A program made the translations under genes and the position numbers. A stretch of 64,000 bases of DNA, taken from the NCBI GenBank assembly GCA_963824085.1, contig CAWGNT010000015.1:124001-188000 (forward strand), in the 5' to 3' direction. Under the pieces are notes generated by a model. That model searched no databases. It worked only from the letters and a program-made list of their open reading frames with translations, and was not told the origin of the DNA. This stretch comes from JARRNE01 sp963824085. GTDB lineage: Bacteria; Pseudomonadota; Gammaproteobacteria; Chromatiales; Chromatiaceae. Positions 9,245 through 17,902 of this stretch are shown in pieces (position 1 is the stretch's first letter; each line of letters begins with the position of its first letter).

Positions 9245-9880
9245 TCAGAGAAAGAAATAGCCGAAATCTGCCGCCGCGTTCCGCAGCGCCAGCCGCAGTA
9301 CCTGGTCCGCGAGCGCGCGGTGGAAGACCGGCTGCGCCGGCATGACCCCTGCCGCGCGTTCGTAGAGGGCGAGGCTCGGGCTGTTCCGATGCATGCAGGA
9401 GGCATAGTAGAGCCCCTGGATTGCGGGGTAGGCCTCATAGAAGGCGCGCGACCAGGCCCGTGCCCGCGGCCTCGAACCGCAGTTGATGAGCATCGAGGCC
9501 CCGGCGCGGGTCGGATAGGCCCCAGTAAGGTCGAGCAGATCGAGACCTGCGGCAAGCTCGTAGGCCACGAGCCAGGGCGAGCGCGCCGAGCGGTCGATCA
9601 CGCGAGTGTCCTGGAACACCTCGGCGAGCGGGGTGATGCCGTCCAAGGCGGCATATTGGATGGCGCGTGTCTGCTCCCAGGCATCGCCGACGCCATTCGG
9701 GAGCTGGTGGTCGAAGCGCGCCGTGGTCGGACCGAAGGTGCGCAGCTGATTCCAGCGCCCCGGATGCGCGCCACCGCGGAAGTAGACCCGCCACAGGCGC
9801 GTCCCCGCTTCGAGGTGCCGGATCTCCGGGGCAATTGCCGCCAAAGCCGTGGAGGCCGGCGGATACGGAAGCTTGGGCAA
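9245..9880 (-). CDS. RES-domain toxin of a type II toxin-antitoxin pair
   Basis: 211 aa. The fold signals are an N-terminal LWRVYFRGGAHPGRWN segment, a central LAEVFQD (conserved Glu), and the terminal segment GLYYASCMHRNSPSLALYE, which matches the GL.Y.S..... LALF element of RES proteins. Characterised RES toxins (for example MbcT and ParT) act on NAD+ or ADP-ribosylate PRPP synthetase. The gene follows the putative antitoxin by 4 nt, the usual antitoxin-first order. The length is typical of RES proteins. The RES assignment is from pattern only, and the exact activity is not known. Confidence 0.78.
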   Translation of the reverse strand: MPKLPYPPASTALAAIAPEIRHLEAGTRLWRVYFRGGAHPGRWNQLRTFGPTTARFDHQLPNGVGDAWEQTRAIQYAALDGITPLAEVFQDTRVIDRSARSPWLVAYELAAGLDLLDLTGAYPTRAGASMLINCGSRPRARAWSRAFYEAYPAIQGLYYASCMHRNSPSLALYERAAGVMPAQPVFHRALADQVLRLALRNAAADFGYFFL

Positions 9881-9884
9881 GGGC

Positions 9885-10499
9885 TCAGAGGTCCCGCGCC
9901 AGATTTGCCACCGGCTTGGGGTCGTGGCCGGCGAGCAGCCAGTCGCGGGGGCTCACCGGTTTGTCCGTTGCCTCGCCCGCCACCAGCTCGCTGCTCGGCG
10001 AGGTAAACCAGCGCCAAACGGCGACCGGATGTAGCTCCGGGCTCAGCGCGGGGAAGACCTGCTCGATGCTCGGGACCACGCCCTTCAGCGTGCGTACACC
10101 GTCGCGCCCTTCCACCTGGAACTGAAAGAGCGGCAGCCGCCAGGTGCGGCCCTGATGGAGGCCGTAGAGGGTACGCTGCAGCAGCCGCTGGCGGATGCGG
10201 CTCTCGTTGCGACCGAGCGCGTGCGCGACTGCCTTGATGGTGAGGGCGGTTTGCAGCAGGGCCGCATAGGCCGCAGCGGTGCGGGCAATGGGATCATCGT
10301 CCGGCGAGGGGCCCTCGTCGACAGCGAAGCCGCCACTGCGAAGCACCGCGAGCTCCGCCGCCGGGAGCTCGTCGGCCGCCCGGATCAGCGCGCCCTCCTC
10401 CATCGCCGCTACCGACTCCGCCACGAAGGCCGCGAGCTCGCGCGGCGAGGCCGTGATACCGTGAGCGCGAAGGGCCGCCTGCAGCTTGGTGTCGGCCAT
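9885..10499 (-). CDS. Putative antitoxin partner of the RES toxin, with HTH and toxin-binding C-terminus
   Basis: 204 aa. I place the start at the ATG at 10499 because AGGAGA lies 8-9 nt upstream. An in-frame ATG 18 nt earlier falls within the operator repeats and has no ribosome site. A helix-turn-helix-like segment occupies roughly residues 86-125 (IKAVAHALGRNESRIRQRLL). The C-terminus VSPRDWLLAGHDPKPVANLA resembles the P..WL..G.DP..V..LA element of MbcA/ParS/Xre toxin-binding domains. It immediately precedes the RES gene. The protein is longer than the usual 120-150 aa Xre antitoxins, so it may be a variant class. Confidence 0.7.
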   Translation of the reverse strand: MADTKLQAALRAHGITASPRELAAFVAESVAAMEEGALIRAADELPAAELAVLRSGGFAVDEGPSPDDDPIARTAAAYAALLQTALTIKAVAHALGRNESRIRQRLLQRTLYGLHQGRTWRLPLFQFQVEGRDGVRTLKGVVPSIEQVFPALSPELHPVAVWRWFTSPSSELVAGEATDKPVSPRDWLLAGHDPKPVANLARDL

Positions 10500-10518
10500 C
10501 GCTACTTTCTCCTGCATG

Positions 10519-10550
10519 CGTTAGCTTTCGTTAGCTTGCGTTAAAGTATA
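10519..10550 (-). promoter_or_regulatory. Promoter and repeat operator of the RES antitoxin-toxin operon
   Basis: On the minus strand TATACT (10545-10550) is a near-consensus -10 box. Directly downstream are repeats of AAGCTAACG: complete at 10529-10537 and 10519-10527, with a partial unit at 10539-10543. The period is exactly 10 bp, so the repeats face the same side of the helix, between the -10 box and the ribosome site. This is what an autorepressing antitoxin operator would look like. No good -35 box was found. Confidence 0.6.
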
Positions 10551-10583
10551 GCAGCGACCCGCATCCTTGAGAGAGTCGATCCC

Positions 10584-11651
10584 GTGCCATCGCAAAAACA
10601 ACGCGGTATGCCCATCCGATTGGTACCCGCGGGACGGCGGGGCTGGGCGGGCCTCGTGCTTCGCGTCGGATTGCTCACCGCATTGCTGCTTGGGGGCTTG
10701 ATCTCCATGACCCACATGCCCGGCAAGTCCTACTCTGGTCCCCTGCCCCCGCTCACCGTCGAGGAGTCCCGTGTCCGGGACCGCCTAGCGGCCCACGTCG
10801 GGCGGCTCGCGGGCGACATCGGGGAGCGCAACCTTTGGCATTACCAGGCCCTCTCGGCAGCAGCGGGCTACATCGCGACGACGTTCGAGGAGCTGGGCTA
10901 TCGGACGGTGGACGAGCCGTTCGATAGCCGCGGCCAGCAGGTGCGCAACATCATCGCCGAGAAGCCGGGAAGCGTTAACCCGGAGGAGATCATCCTGGTC
11001 GGTGCCCACTACGACTCGGTGCTGGGCAGCCCCGGGGCCAACGACAACGGCTCGGGTGTGGCGGCCCTTCTGGAGCTCGCCCGGCTGCTGGCCGATCAGG
11101 CACTCCCGCGCACCGTGCGTTTCGTCGCCTTCGTCAACGAGGAGCCACCCTTCTCCTACTCCGCGGAGATGGGGAGTGTGGTCCATGCGAGAGCCGCCCG
11201 AGTGCGCGGGGATCGGATCCGCGCCATGCTCTCGCTCGAGACCATCGGCTATTACTCCGATGCGCCGGGCAGCCAGCAGTATCCAGCGCCACTCTCCTAC
11301 TTCTACCCGGATCGGGCAAACTTCATCGGGTTCGTGGGCAACCTCCGGTCCCGAGCGCTGGTGCGGGAGGCCCTGGAGTCCTTCCGGCGCCATGCGGCCT
11401 TTCCGAGCGAAGGGGCCGCCGTCCCCGGCTGGATCACCGGGGTGGGCTGGTCAGACCACTGGTCTTTCTGGCAGGCCGGCTACCCCGCCATCATGGTGAC
11501 GGACACGGCCTTCTTCCGTTATGCCCACTACCACACGGCGGCAGACACGCCGGACAAGGTCGACTATGCGCGCTCGGCCCGGGTCGTGACCGGGCTCGCG
11601 GGTGTGATTCCCGAGCTCGCCGAGGAGCCAACGGGCAGCCACTCACGGTGA
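10584..11651 (+). CDS. M28-family zinc aminopeptidase, membrane-anchored
   Basis: 355 aa. It starts with GTG at 10584, 7-8 nt after GAGAGAG; the next ATG at 10608 has no ribosome site. One hydrophobic segment (residues 23-42) would anchor it with the enzyme in the periplasm. The two-zinc site of M28 peptidases can be followed: His142 (GAHYDS), Asp154 (GANDNGSG), Glu186/Glu187 (NEEPP), Glu219 (SLETIGYY) and His317 (YAHYHTAADTPDK). It would remove N-terminal amino acids from peptides. It is divergent from the RES operon, with the start sites about 85 nt apart. Confidence 0.88.
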   Translation: MPSQKQRGMPIRLVPAGRRGWAGLVLRVGLLTALLLGGLISMTHMPGKSYSGPLPPLTVEESRVRDRLAAHVGRLAGDIGERNLWHYQALSAAAGYIATTFEELGYRTVDEPFDSRGQQVRNIIAEKPGSVNPEEIILVGAHYDSVLGSPGANDNGSGVAALLELARLLADQALPRTVRFVAFVNEEPPFSYSAEMGSVVHARAARVRGDRIRAMLSLETIGYYSDAPGSQQYPAPLSYFYPDRANFIGFVGNLRSRALVREALESFRRHAAFPSEGAAVPGWITGVGWSDHWSFWQAGYPAIMVTDTAFFRYAHYHTAADTPDKVDYARSARVVTGLAGVIPELAEEPTGSHSR

Positions 11652-12030
11652 TGCTTCCGGGGCGGCAACGGCATACGGCCCACCATCGAGCCTGGGCCAA
11701 ATCTCTGGGTGGATCGGGCGCCGCCATGAGCCCGTTCGCCCAGTTCGTCGAGCGCCTGTAGCGTACGCGCTGTCGGAGCCAGTGACGACGTCCGGATCGA
11801 GCACGTATCAGAGGGCCGATGCCTGTCGCAGGGCGCTCCGCTCTTTGCACTCTTCGGCCCGGCCTCTGGCTGGCTCCTCCGCCTTATCCACGACATCTAG
11901 ATGCGCCGAGGCTTACGCTCCCGTCCGGCTTACGTCTCCCGACAGGAGCCTACGCGTCGATAGGGCTCGACGCGTACAGCGAGCAGTCGCACGGGCGGCG
12001 CATCAGGCTCTGCATCCAGCAGCCCGCCTA

Positions 12031-12477
12031 GCCGTGTCGAAGGAGACCACGTTCGCAGAGGACGTCACCGATGCCGAGGTCCCGCGCGACACGCTGCGTT
12101 GGGCGGCGCAGGAGGTCGGATATCTTGCGCGCCATGAGGGGCTCAAGGGATCGGTTGTCACATTGAAGGTTCGTTTCTGCCCATGCGATACCCATACGAG
12201 GTCGCGCACGCTCCCCGCCTTAACCTCCGACGACGGTACCATCCTCCGGGCAGCATGGGCGCTCTTCCAGGCCGAGTCGTGGGCGGGACTCCCAGTGCGC
12301 CTGATAGGCTTGGGTCTCTCCGGCTGGGAGGGGAGCACGGGCCTGCAGCTGGACCTGTTCGCCACCGACGCGCCTGATCCGCGTCCCCACGAGGCTCGCC
12401 TCTACGCGACACTCGACGCAATCCGGCAACGGTTTGACACGCGATGCATCCAGCGTGGGCTCAATCGACGCAAATAG
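12031..12477 (+). pseudogene. C-terminal remnant of a DinB-type DNA polymerase (Pol IV)
   Basis: The frame from about 12031 reads VSKETTFAEDVTD, then a thumb/little-finger segment ending SVVTLKVRF, HTRSRTLP, PVRLIGLGLSGWE, LQLDLF and LYATLDAIRQRF. This is the order and wording of the C-terminal third of Y-family polymerase DinB. The catalytic palm and fingers (about 220 residues) are missing. Only 380 nt separate it from the M28 gene, and that stretch holds no recognisable palm motif. It has no plausible start of its own. Most likely it is a truncated gene left after a deletion. Confidence 0.75.
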
Positions 12478-12680
12478 GCACCGCGAAAGACTCGACGGGG
12501 AAAGGCGCGACGACCATCGGTCAGAGTTGCCAGTAACCTTTCCCCCTTCGCATCAGCATTCAGAATCCGCATCGCGGCCGCGCTCCACTGGTCGCGCGAT
12601 CGGCCGTCCACAGCATAGGAACAGCGACTCGAACGAGATGCTCGGTGCCCGTACCAGCCCTCAACCTAAATACGCCAGTT

Positions 12681-12815
12681 GGAACCACCAAGGCGCCGAG
12701 GACGCCAAGAAAAACCATGCGTTATGTTTGATTCAGGGGTCACCCGAGAGGTATTGGCGTTGACCTCTCCAACCGCGTGACAAACTTGGTGGTCTTGGCG
12801 TTCTTGGCGGTTCAA
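12681..12815. repeat. Imperfect inverted repeat of CCAAG-rich units
   Basis: The arm at 12682-12710 (starting GAACCACCAAGGCG) and the reverse complement of the arm at 12785-12813 (starting GAACCGCCAAGAACG) share most positions. They are separated by about 75 nt. Each arm is itself a run of CCAAG/CCGAG units spaced 8-10 nt. Similar CCAAG-type repeats are scattered in many bacterial intergenic regions. It could form a long hairpin. The surrounding 12478-13049 has no convincing gene. Confidence 0.5.
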
Positions 12816-13049
12816 GTGCTTTTCTTGGGCTCAAAGGCTCGCGTCCCTGGGAATGCGTGACCGGGGTCGCGAAAAGCGCGATATCCGACTTCTATAGTTG
12901 GTAGTGTGCTTCGTGCTGTCGAGCCAAGCGGTCATGCCCGCCAGATGAAGGGCCGGTCTCCTGATTGGTCATTCGACGCACGGCTTATCCGCCCCTATCG
13001 GTAGATCGCGCGGACCGTCCGCGAGGAGCGAGCGGTATACCGTCGTGAG

Positions 13050-13328
13050 GTGAAAACTGAGGTGAGCCCCGAGCAGATCCCCGATTGGTATGTTGAGGCC
13101 CTCCGGATCGTGCAGCGCACAGACGGTATTCTGCGCAACACGGAGATCAAGCTGCTCGATTTCATTGAAACGGAGGAAGCGGACATACGCGTACGCACCG
13201 AGATGGAGAGGGTCCTGGACGCCCTCCACGGCACCATCGGCACCCTGGCCCTTGTGGAAATGACAGCGCGCAACGCACTCGACGACAGTGCGCTCCGCAC
13301 GCTGCCCCAAACACGGACGCGATCCTGA
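13050..13328 (+). CDS. Small hypothetical protein, doubtful
   Basis: 92 codons from a GTG. The product has a natural-looking amphipathic, Glu/Leu-rich central part (IVQRTDGILRNTEIKLLDFI and a stretch rich in Glu-Met-Arg), unlike the Arg/Ser-rich noise of nearby frames. No family was recognised. The ribosome site is poor: GTGAG abuts the start. The frame stays open upstream to a TAG at about 12999 without another start codon. It sits among eroded sequence after the DinB remnant, so it may be a fragment of a lost gene. Confidence 0.3.
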   Translation: MKTEVSPEQIPDWYVEALRIVQRTDGILRNTEIKLLDFIETEEADIRVRTEMERVLDALHGTIGTLALVEMTARNALDDSALRTLPQTRTRS

Positions 13329-13521
13329 CGGAGAACCTGACTGCGAGCTCCGCCTAGATAGCCTGGTAACGCCGCGCGGCAATCCTGGCAGCTATACGAT
13401 TGACCCCCCCGATGTTCGGCGAATGCCACCAGCGCGAAGGACACCGGCCGCCTCGCGTACTCTAGGCGTCCGCACCACAAGTCTCCACTCGCGCCGCTGG
13501 CGGTGGAGCGTCGACACCATT

Positions 13522-13596
13522 GGGCGATTGCCGGAAAAGAACGGACTGGGTTGCGCGGAATTCTCGCTCGCCTTCAAGGAGCGCGGGCAGTCAGGT
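13522..13596. repeat. Dispersed repeat family II, truncated copy
   Basis: It begins GGCGATTGCCGG and continues to CGCTCGCCTTCAAGGAGCGC, matching the first 75 nt of the longer copies at 48964-49125 and 52281-52445. It stops at the 3' end of the J-domain gene, whose stop codon lies at 13596-13598. The copy is in the same orientation as the others. Confidence 0.65.
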
Positions 13597-14354
13597 TACT
13601 CCTCCAGGAGCAGCTGCTTGGCCGCATTGATCTTGGCCGCCAGATAATCCGAGCCGCCGCGGTCGGGATGCAGCTTTTGCATGAGACGCCGATGAGCGTC
13701 GCGAACCTCATCGGGGCTGGCTCCAGGCTTCAGACCGAGAATGGCGAAGGCGTCTTCTCGGCTCAGCTTGGCGCCGCCAACGCCCCCCCGACGTTCACCC
13801 GGTGACTCACGGTCGCGCCAACGGTCGCCGTGGACCCGATCCAGATACGCCTCCAGGACGGCTGCCGACTGGGCGTCAGCTGAACGGCAATGGGCAAGGA
13901 GCTCCAAGAGCTGGTTCAGGGTCAGCTCCGACAAGAGCCGACCCCGGTTGGGTCCCTCCAGAATTCGTCCGTCCATCCGCCCCGTTGCGTGCTCCAGGGT
14001 CATCTCCAGGAACTGGGTACGAATCGATGACGTCTGGCCCGACGCGCCCCCACCGGAGGCGCCTGCCCCCGTGACGCCGGGCACGCCCAGCATTCGTAGG
14101 ACCTGCTGGACGGCAGGCAGCACCCGCAGGACGTTGATCGCACGCATGACGAACGGAATCGCGGCGGCGACGACAGCGAACAGGGGATTGAGACGCCCCG
14201 TGGCCGCCGCGAGCACGACCAGGGCGATGACGCCGTAGAGTGCAGCACGTCGCAACCCCGCCGCGACCTGAGCCGGCGGGGTGCGCCGGAACCAGCGTAG
14301 AAACCACCAGAGCGCGAAGGCGATCGCGGCGAGGATGATGAGCCTGGGGATCAA
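13596..14354 (-). CDS. Membrane-anchored J-domain protein (DnaJ-like co-chaperone)
   Basis: 252 aa. There are two N-terminal hydrophobic segments (residues 1-17 and about 37-72). A central variable part follows, then a C-terminal J-domain of roughly 65 residues with the HPD tripeptide at 229-231 and the ending KINAAKQLLLEE. This layout, with the J-domain at the C-terminus and facing the cytoplasm, resembles the Tim14/Pam18 and DjlC-like groups. It would stimulate DnaK at the membrane. The VWA gene lies 175 nt upstream on the same strand. Confidence in the J-domain is high; the client is unknown. Confidence 0.85.
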   Translation of the reverse strand: MIPRLIILAAIAFALWWFLRWFRRTPPAQVAAGLRRAALYGVIALVVLAAATGRLNPLFAVVAAAIPFVMRAINVLRVLPAVQQVLRMLGVPGVTGAGASGGGASGQTSSIRTQFLEMTLEHATGRMDGRILEGPNRGRLLSELTLNQLLELLAHCRSADAQSAAVLEAYLDRVHGDRWRDRESPGERRGGVGGAKLSREDAFAILGLKPGASPDEVRDAHRRLMQKLHPDRGGSDYLAAKINAAKQLLLEE

Positions 14355-14529
14355 GGAATCACCCTAGAAGGAGCGTTCGAGCCGTGACCGCGTGAAGAAC
14401 GCCGAGATCTTCAAGTGATCAACGACGGAGACGCCACACCCAACAGGTAAGCGTGCGGCCTTCACCATAGCTTGGTGTCTCCCCTCGCGTCTCCTATGCC
14501 TACCCGACCTCAGCTGACGAGTCCCTGGA

Positions 14530-15243
14530 TCATGCCTTGCCCATCTGATGGGTGAGCTGAAGGGCCGCCCCGCCTCGGCGTTCGCCAAACTGCTCAAGGG
14601 CCTTCCGCCCGCCGGCGGCGTAGACCGCAACCGCGCTCAGCAGGTCCCTGAGTGTCTGCGGACTGCGTGAATCGAACGGGCAATATGCACCGCCGGTCAG
14701 GCGAGCGATCTGGCGGAAGCTGTTCTCGGCGACCGGGTCCACACCTTCCTGGAAGACGAACGCCGGCAGTCCGCGTAGGCCGAGCTTACCGGCGAGACCC
14801 GCCAGCAGGTCCGCGCTCTCCTCCATGCAGTCGCCAACGAAGACCAGCGCATTGACCCTGCCTTGCTGAGCCTCATCCAGGGCGTGCTGCAGGACCCGGC
14901 CAACCTGTGTCAGCCCGGCGGCGCAGCGGACGCCGGTCATGCGTTTAAGCAGCGAGTCGGCATCCGCACACCAGGGAGAGGCTTCGAGCTCCATGAGTCC
15001 GCGGTAAAAACAGAGCTGTACCTCGAGGCCACCGAGGCTGGCCGTCTCGCTGAACATCTCGGCCTGAATCTGCATCGCCCGATCCCATGTCGGCTCGCGG
15101 CTCGCCGTCGCATCCATGGCGAAGATGAGGCGCCCGCACCTGCCTGCCTCAACTCGCGCAGGCGTCGCCGCAACTCGACGTAAAAAGGCATCCACTTCAC
15201 TCGCGGAAGCAGGCTTCTGTATCTCCTTACGGTCCTCGATCAC
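14530..15243 (-). CDS. VWA-domain protein of unknown function
   Basis: 237 aa, soluble. The start of the VWA fold is RLIFAMDATASREPTW with a MIDAS-like D44-x-T46-x-S48. Later come GLTQVGRVLQHAL (the conserved Thr) and NALVFVGDCMEE (Asp). The last 50 residues are helical. It probably binds a metal and mediates protein contacts. It precedes the J-domain gene on the same strand, which suggests a functional pair. A 376-nt spacer separates it from pnp and contains a family I repeat and the pnp terminator. Confidence 0.82.
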   Translation of the reverse strand: MIEDRKEIQKPASASEVDAFLRRVAATPARVEAGRCGRLIFAMDATASREPTWDRAMQIQAEMFSETASLGGLEVQLCFYRGLMELEASPWCADADSLLKRMTGVRCAAGLTQVGRVLQHALDEAQQGRVNALVFVGDCMEESADLLAGLAGKLGLRGLPAFVFQEGVDPVAENSFRQIARLTGGAYCPFDSRSPQTLRDLLSAVAVYAAGGRKALEQFGERRGGAALQLTHQMGKA

Positions 15244-15289
15244 GGGCGCTCCAACAATCGCTCATGCCAGAAACACAACCGTTCGCTGT

Positions 15290-15449
15290 GGGGTTTTCGC
15301 TTTCTGCGGCCGGGTCATGACCGCCGGGGGACGCCGTGAATTCCTCCTGAAGGCTTGATGGCAGCCTCCCTGCTGCCGACACCCCCGGGCGGACGCGACC
15401 TGGCCCTTCGGACAAGAAGCGAAAAAGCCGTGTGCGTTGTGTATATCGG
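15290..15449. repeat. Dispersed palindromic repeat family I, copy A
   Basis: The outer arms TTTTCGCTT (15294-15302) and AAGCGAAAA (15417-15425) are inverted. Inside are ACGCCGTGAATTC, AGGCTTGA and a hairpin GGCAGC-CTCCCT-GCTGCC. The copy ends with GTGTATATCG, as copy B does. It fills most of the spacer between pnp and the VWA gene. Confidence 0.8.
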
Positions 15450-15567
15450 GAATCGGCTGCCTGATTCCAACGTCCGTTCCAGGGAATGATCCCGGACCGA
15501 GCGGTGTCAAATCAATCTTTGCCGAAATCCCGCGATCAACCACAGAGGTCCCTGAACCGCGCGGAAC

Positions 15568-15592
15568 GAAAAAGGGGCCCGCGGGCCCCTTT
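15568..15592 (-). terminator. Rho-independent terminator downstream of pnp
   Basis: On the minus strand the stem AAAGGGGCCC/GGGCCCCTTT is followed by a run of T and then CGTTC. It begins about 28 nt after the pnp stop codon. The stem is perfect and the U-run is short but adequate, so it should end the rpsO-pnp transcript. Confidence 0.85.
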
Positions 15593-15619
15593 CCGGTCAC
15601 GATTGGTGCAGCCGACCCC

Positions 15620-17710
15620 TCACTCCGAGTCCACCGCCTTCATACTCAGGCGTACACGCCCCTGCTTGTCGATCTCCAAGACCTTGACACGCACCGTATC
15701 GCCTTCCGAGAGCTTGTCGCTGACCTTCTGGACCCGCTCCTCGCTGATCTGGGAGATGTGCACCAGGCCGTCGCGCCCTGGGAGAATGGTGACGAAGGCG
15801 CCGAAGTCCATCAAACGGGCGACCCGGCCCTCGTAGACTCGGCCCACCTCCACGTCGGCGGTGATAAGCTCGATGCGCTTCTTGGCCTCCTCGCCGGCAC
15901 CTCTGTCTACGGAGAAGATCTTCACCAGGCCGTCGTCGGAAATATCGATCGTCGCGCCCGTCTCCTCGGTGATCGCCCGAATGGTAGAGCCTCCCTTTCC
16001 GATGACGTCGCGGATCTTCTCCGGATGGATCTTGAACTCGATGATCCGCGGCGCGTGCTCGGACATCTCGGCCCGGTGGACATCGATCACCTTGTTCATC
16101 TCGCCCAGGATGTGAAGCCGGCCCTCCTTCGCCTGCTCCAGCGCCACCTCCATGATTTCCTTGGTGATACCCTCGATCTTGATATCCATTTGCAGCGCAT
16201 TGATGCCTTGCACCGTGCCGGCCACCTTGAAGTCCATGTCACCCAGGTGGTCTTCGTCACCCATGATGTCCGTCAGTACGGCATACCGAGCGTCCTCCTT
16301 GATCAGGCCCATGGCGACGCCCGCGACGGCACCCTTTACCGGAACGCCAGCGTCCATCAGAGACAGACTGGTGCCACAGACGCTCGCCATGGAGCTGGAG
16401 CCGTTGGACTCGGTGATCTCGGAGACCACGCGCACCGAGTACGGGAACTCGTCGATCCCTGGCATCACCGCCAGCACGCCGCGCTTGGCGAGACGGCCGT
16501 GACCGATCTCACGCCGCTTGGGGCTGCCGACACGGCCGATCTCACCGACGCAGAACGGCGGAAAGTTGTAGTGCAGCATGAAATGCTCGCGTCGTTCTCC
16601 CTCCAGCGCATCGATGATTTGGGAGTCCCGCTCGGTCCCCAGGGTGGTGACCACCAGGGCTTGGGTCTCGCCACGGGTGAAGAGGGCCGAGCCATGGGTG
16701 CGCGGCAGCACACCGACGCGGATGTTGATGGGACGCACGGTCCTGGTGTCGCGTCCGTCGATGCGCGGCTCGCTGGCCAGGATGCGGCCGCGCACGATCT
16801 GTTTCTCCAGCTTCTCGATGGCGCCCATCACCTTCTGCTCGGACCACCTGGGCGCTTCACCACCGGTAAGCTCCTCAACGACGACCTTGCGGATCTCGCC
16901 CAAGGCGCCGTAGCGCTCGAGCTTATCCTTGATGTGGTAGGCATCCCCCAAGCGCGCTTCACAAGCGGACGCCACTGCCGTCGCGAGCTCGGTATCGGGC
17001 TGCGGCCCCGACCAGGCCATGGGGGTCTTGTTGGCCTCTGCCGCCAGCTCGCGAATCGCCTGGATGGCGACCTGCATCTGCTCATGCCCGAAGAGCACGG
17101 CGCCGAGCATGACATCTTCGGACAGGCCCCGCGCCTCCGACTCCACCATCAGCACTGCATGCTCGGTCCCGGCGACCACCAGATCGAGGTCGCTGTCCAC
17201 GCTCAAGCCGGTGAAAGGCGGGTTGAGCAGGTATTCGCCGTCCTTGTAGCCGACCCGCGCCGCACCGACGGGTCCGTTGAACGGGACGCCAGCCACCGCC
17301 AGCGCCGCCGATGCGCCCAGCATAGCTGCAACCTCTGGACTCGCCGCCGGGTTCAGGGACTTAACAGTGGCGATGATCTGGACGTCGTTGATGAAGCCGT
17401 CCGGGAACAGGGGCCGGATCGGCCGGTCGATCAAGCGGGAGGTCAGGATCTCGGTCTCGCTCGGGCGCCCCTCGCGGCGGAAAAAGCCGCCGGGGATGCG
17501 GCCAGCGGCGTAGGTCTTCTCCTGATAGTCGACGGTCAGGGGTAAGAAGTCCCGCTCCACCCCCGGCTTCTTGTCGACCACCACGGTGACGAGGACGACG
17601 GTGTCGTCCACGTTTATCAGCACCGCCCCGTCGGCCTGGCGGGCGATCTCGCCCGTCTCCATGGTCACGGTCTGGGCGCCGTATTGGAAAGTCTTTCTAA
17701 TGGAAGTCAC
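15620..17710 (-). CDS. pnp: Polynucleotide phosphorylase
   Basis: 696 aa, full length. There are two RNase PH-like halves (residues 1-220 and about 310-545). They are followed by a KH domain (IHPEKIRDVIGKGGSTIRAI near 555-610) and an S1 domain (VGRVYEGRVARLMDFGAFV near 620-690). The second core carries the phosphate and metal site (GDEDHLGDMDFKVAG). It degrades mRNA 3' to 5' with phosphate and joins the degradosome. It is downstream of rpsO by 192 nt, the classic rpsO-pnp pair, and is followed by a strong terminator. Confidence 0.98.
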   Translation of the reverse strand: MTSIRKTFQYGAQTVTMETGEIARQADGAVLINVDDTVVLVTVVVDKKPGVERDFLPLTVDYQEKTYAAGRIPGGFFRREGRPSETEILTSRLIDRPIRPLFPDGFINDVQIIATVKSLNPAASPEVAAMLGASAALAVAGVPFNGPVGAARVGYKDGEYLLNPPFTGLSVDSDLDLVVAGTEHAVLMVESEARGLSEDVMLGAVLFGHEQMQVAIQAIRELAAEANKTPMAWSGPQPDTELATAVASACEARLGDAYHIKDKLERYGALGEIRKVVVEELTGGEAPRWSEQKVMGAIEKLEKQIVRGRILASEPRIDGRDTRTVRPINIRVGVLPRTHGSALFTRGETQALVVTTLGTERDSQIIDALEGERREHFMLHYNFPPFCVGEIGRVGSPKRREIGHGRLAKRGVLAVMPGIDEFPYSVRVVSEITESNGSSSMASVCGTSLSLMDAGVPVKGAVAGVAMGLIKEDARYAVLTDIMGDEDHLGDMDFKVAGTVQGINALQMDIKIEGITKEIMEVALEQAKEGRLHILGEMNKVIDVHRAEMSEHAPRIIEFKIHPEKIRDVIGKGGSTIRAITEETGATIDISDDGLVKIFSVDRGAGEEAKKRIELITADVEVGRVYEGRVARLMDFGAFVTILPGRDGLVHISQISEERVQKVSDKLSEGDTVRVKVLEIDKQGRVRLSMKAVDSE

Positions 17711-17902
17711 TGGCTATTCCTCAGGAATTCGACATGCCGTCCAGAGGCTCCGTTCTTCGGCGGCCTGTTTCGAGCAAGGGGTGGGTTTACAGTTGGACAG
17801 CGATGGGCTCTCCAAATCAAAGCGGTTAGGTAAGCGGCCTACAGGTGTCGCTGCTCGACGCTAGCCACCGGACATTCTAGCGGCCGTGAGCCCGCAGCGG
17901 CC

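Noticed and set aside
15437..17545. A 702-codon open frame on the + strand opposite pnp
   Set aside because: It mirrors the pnp gene in a high-GC region; the product has no motifs, while pnp is a textbook match with a terminator.
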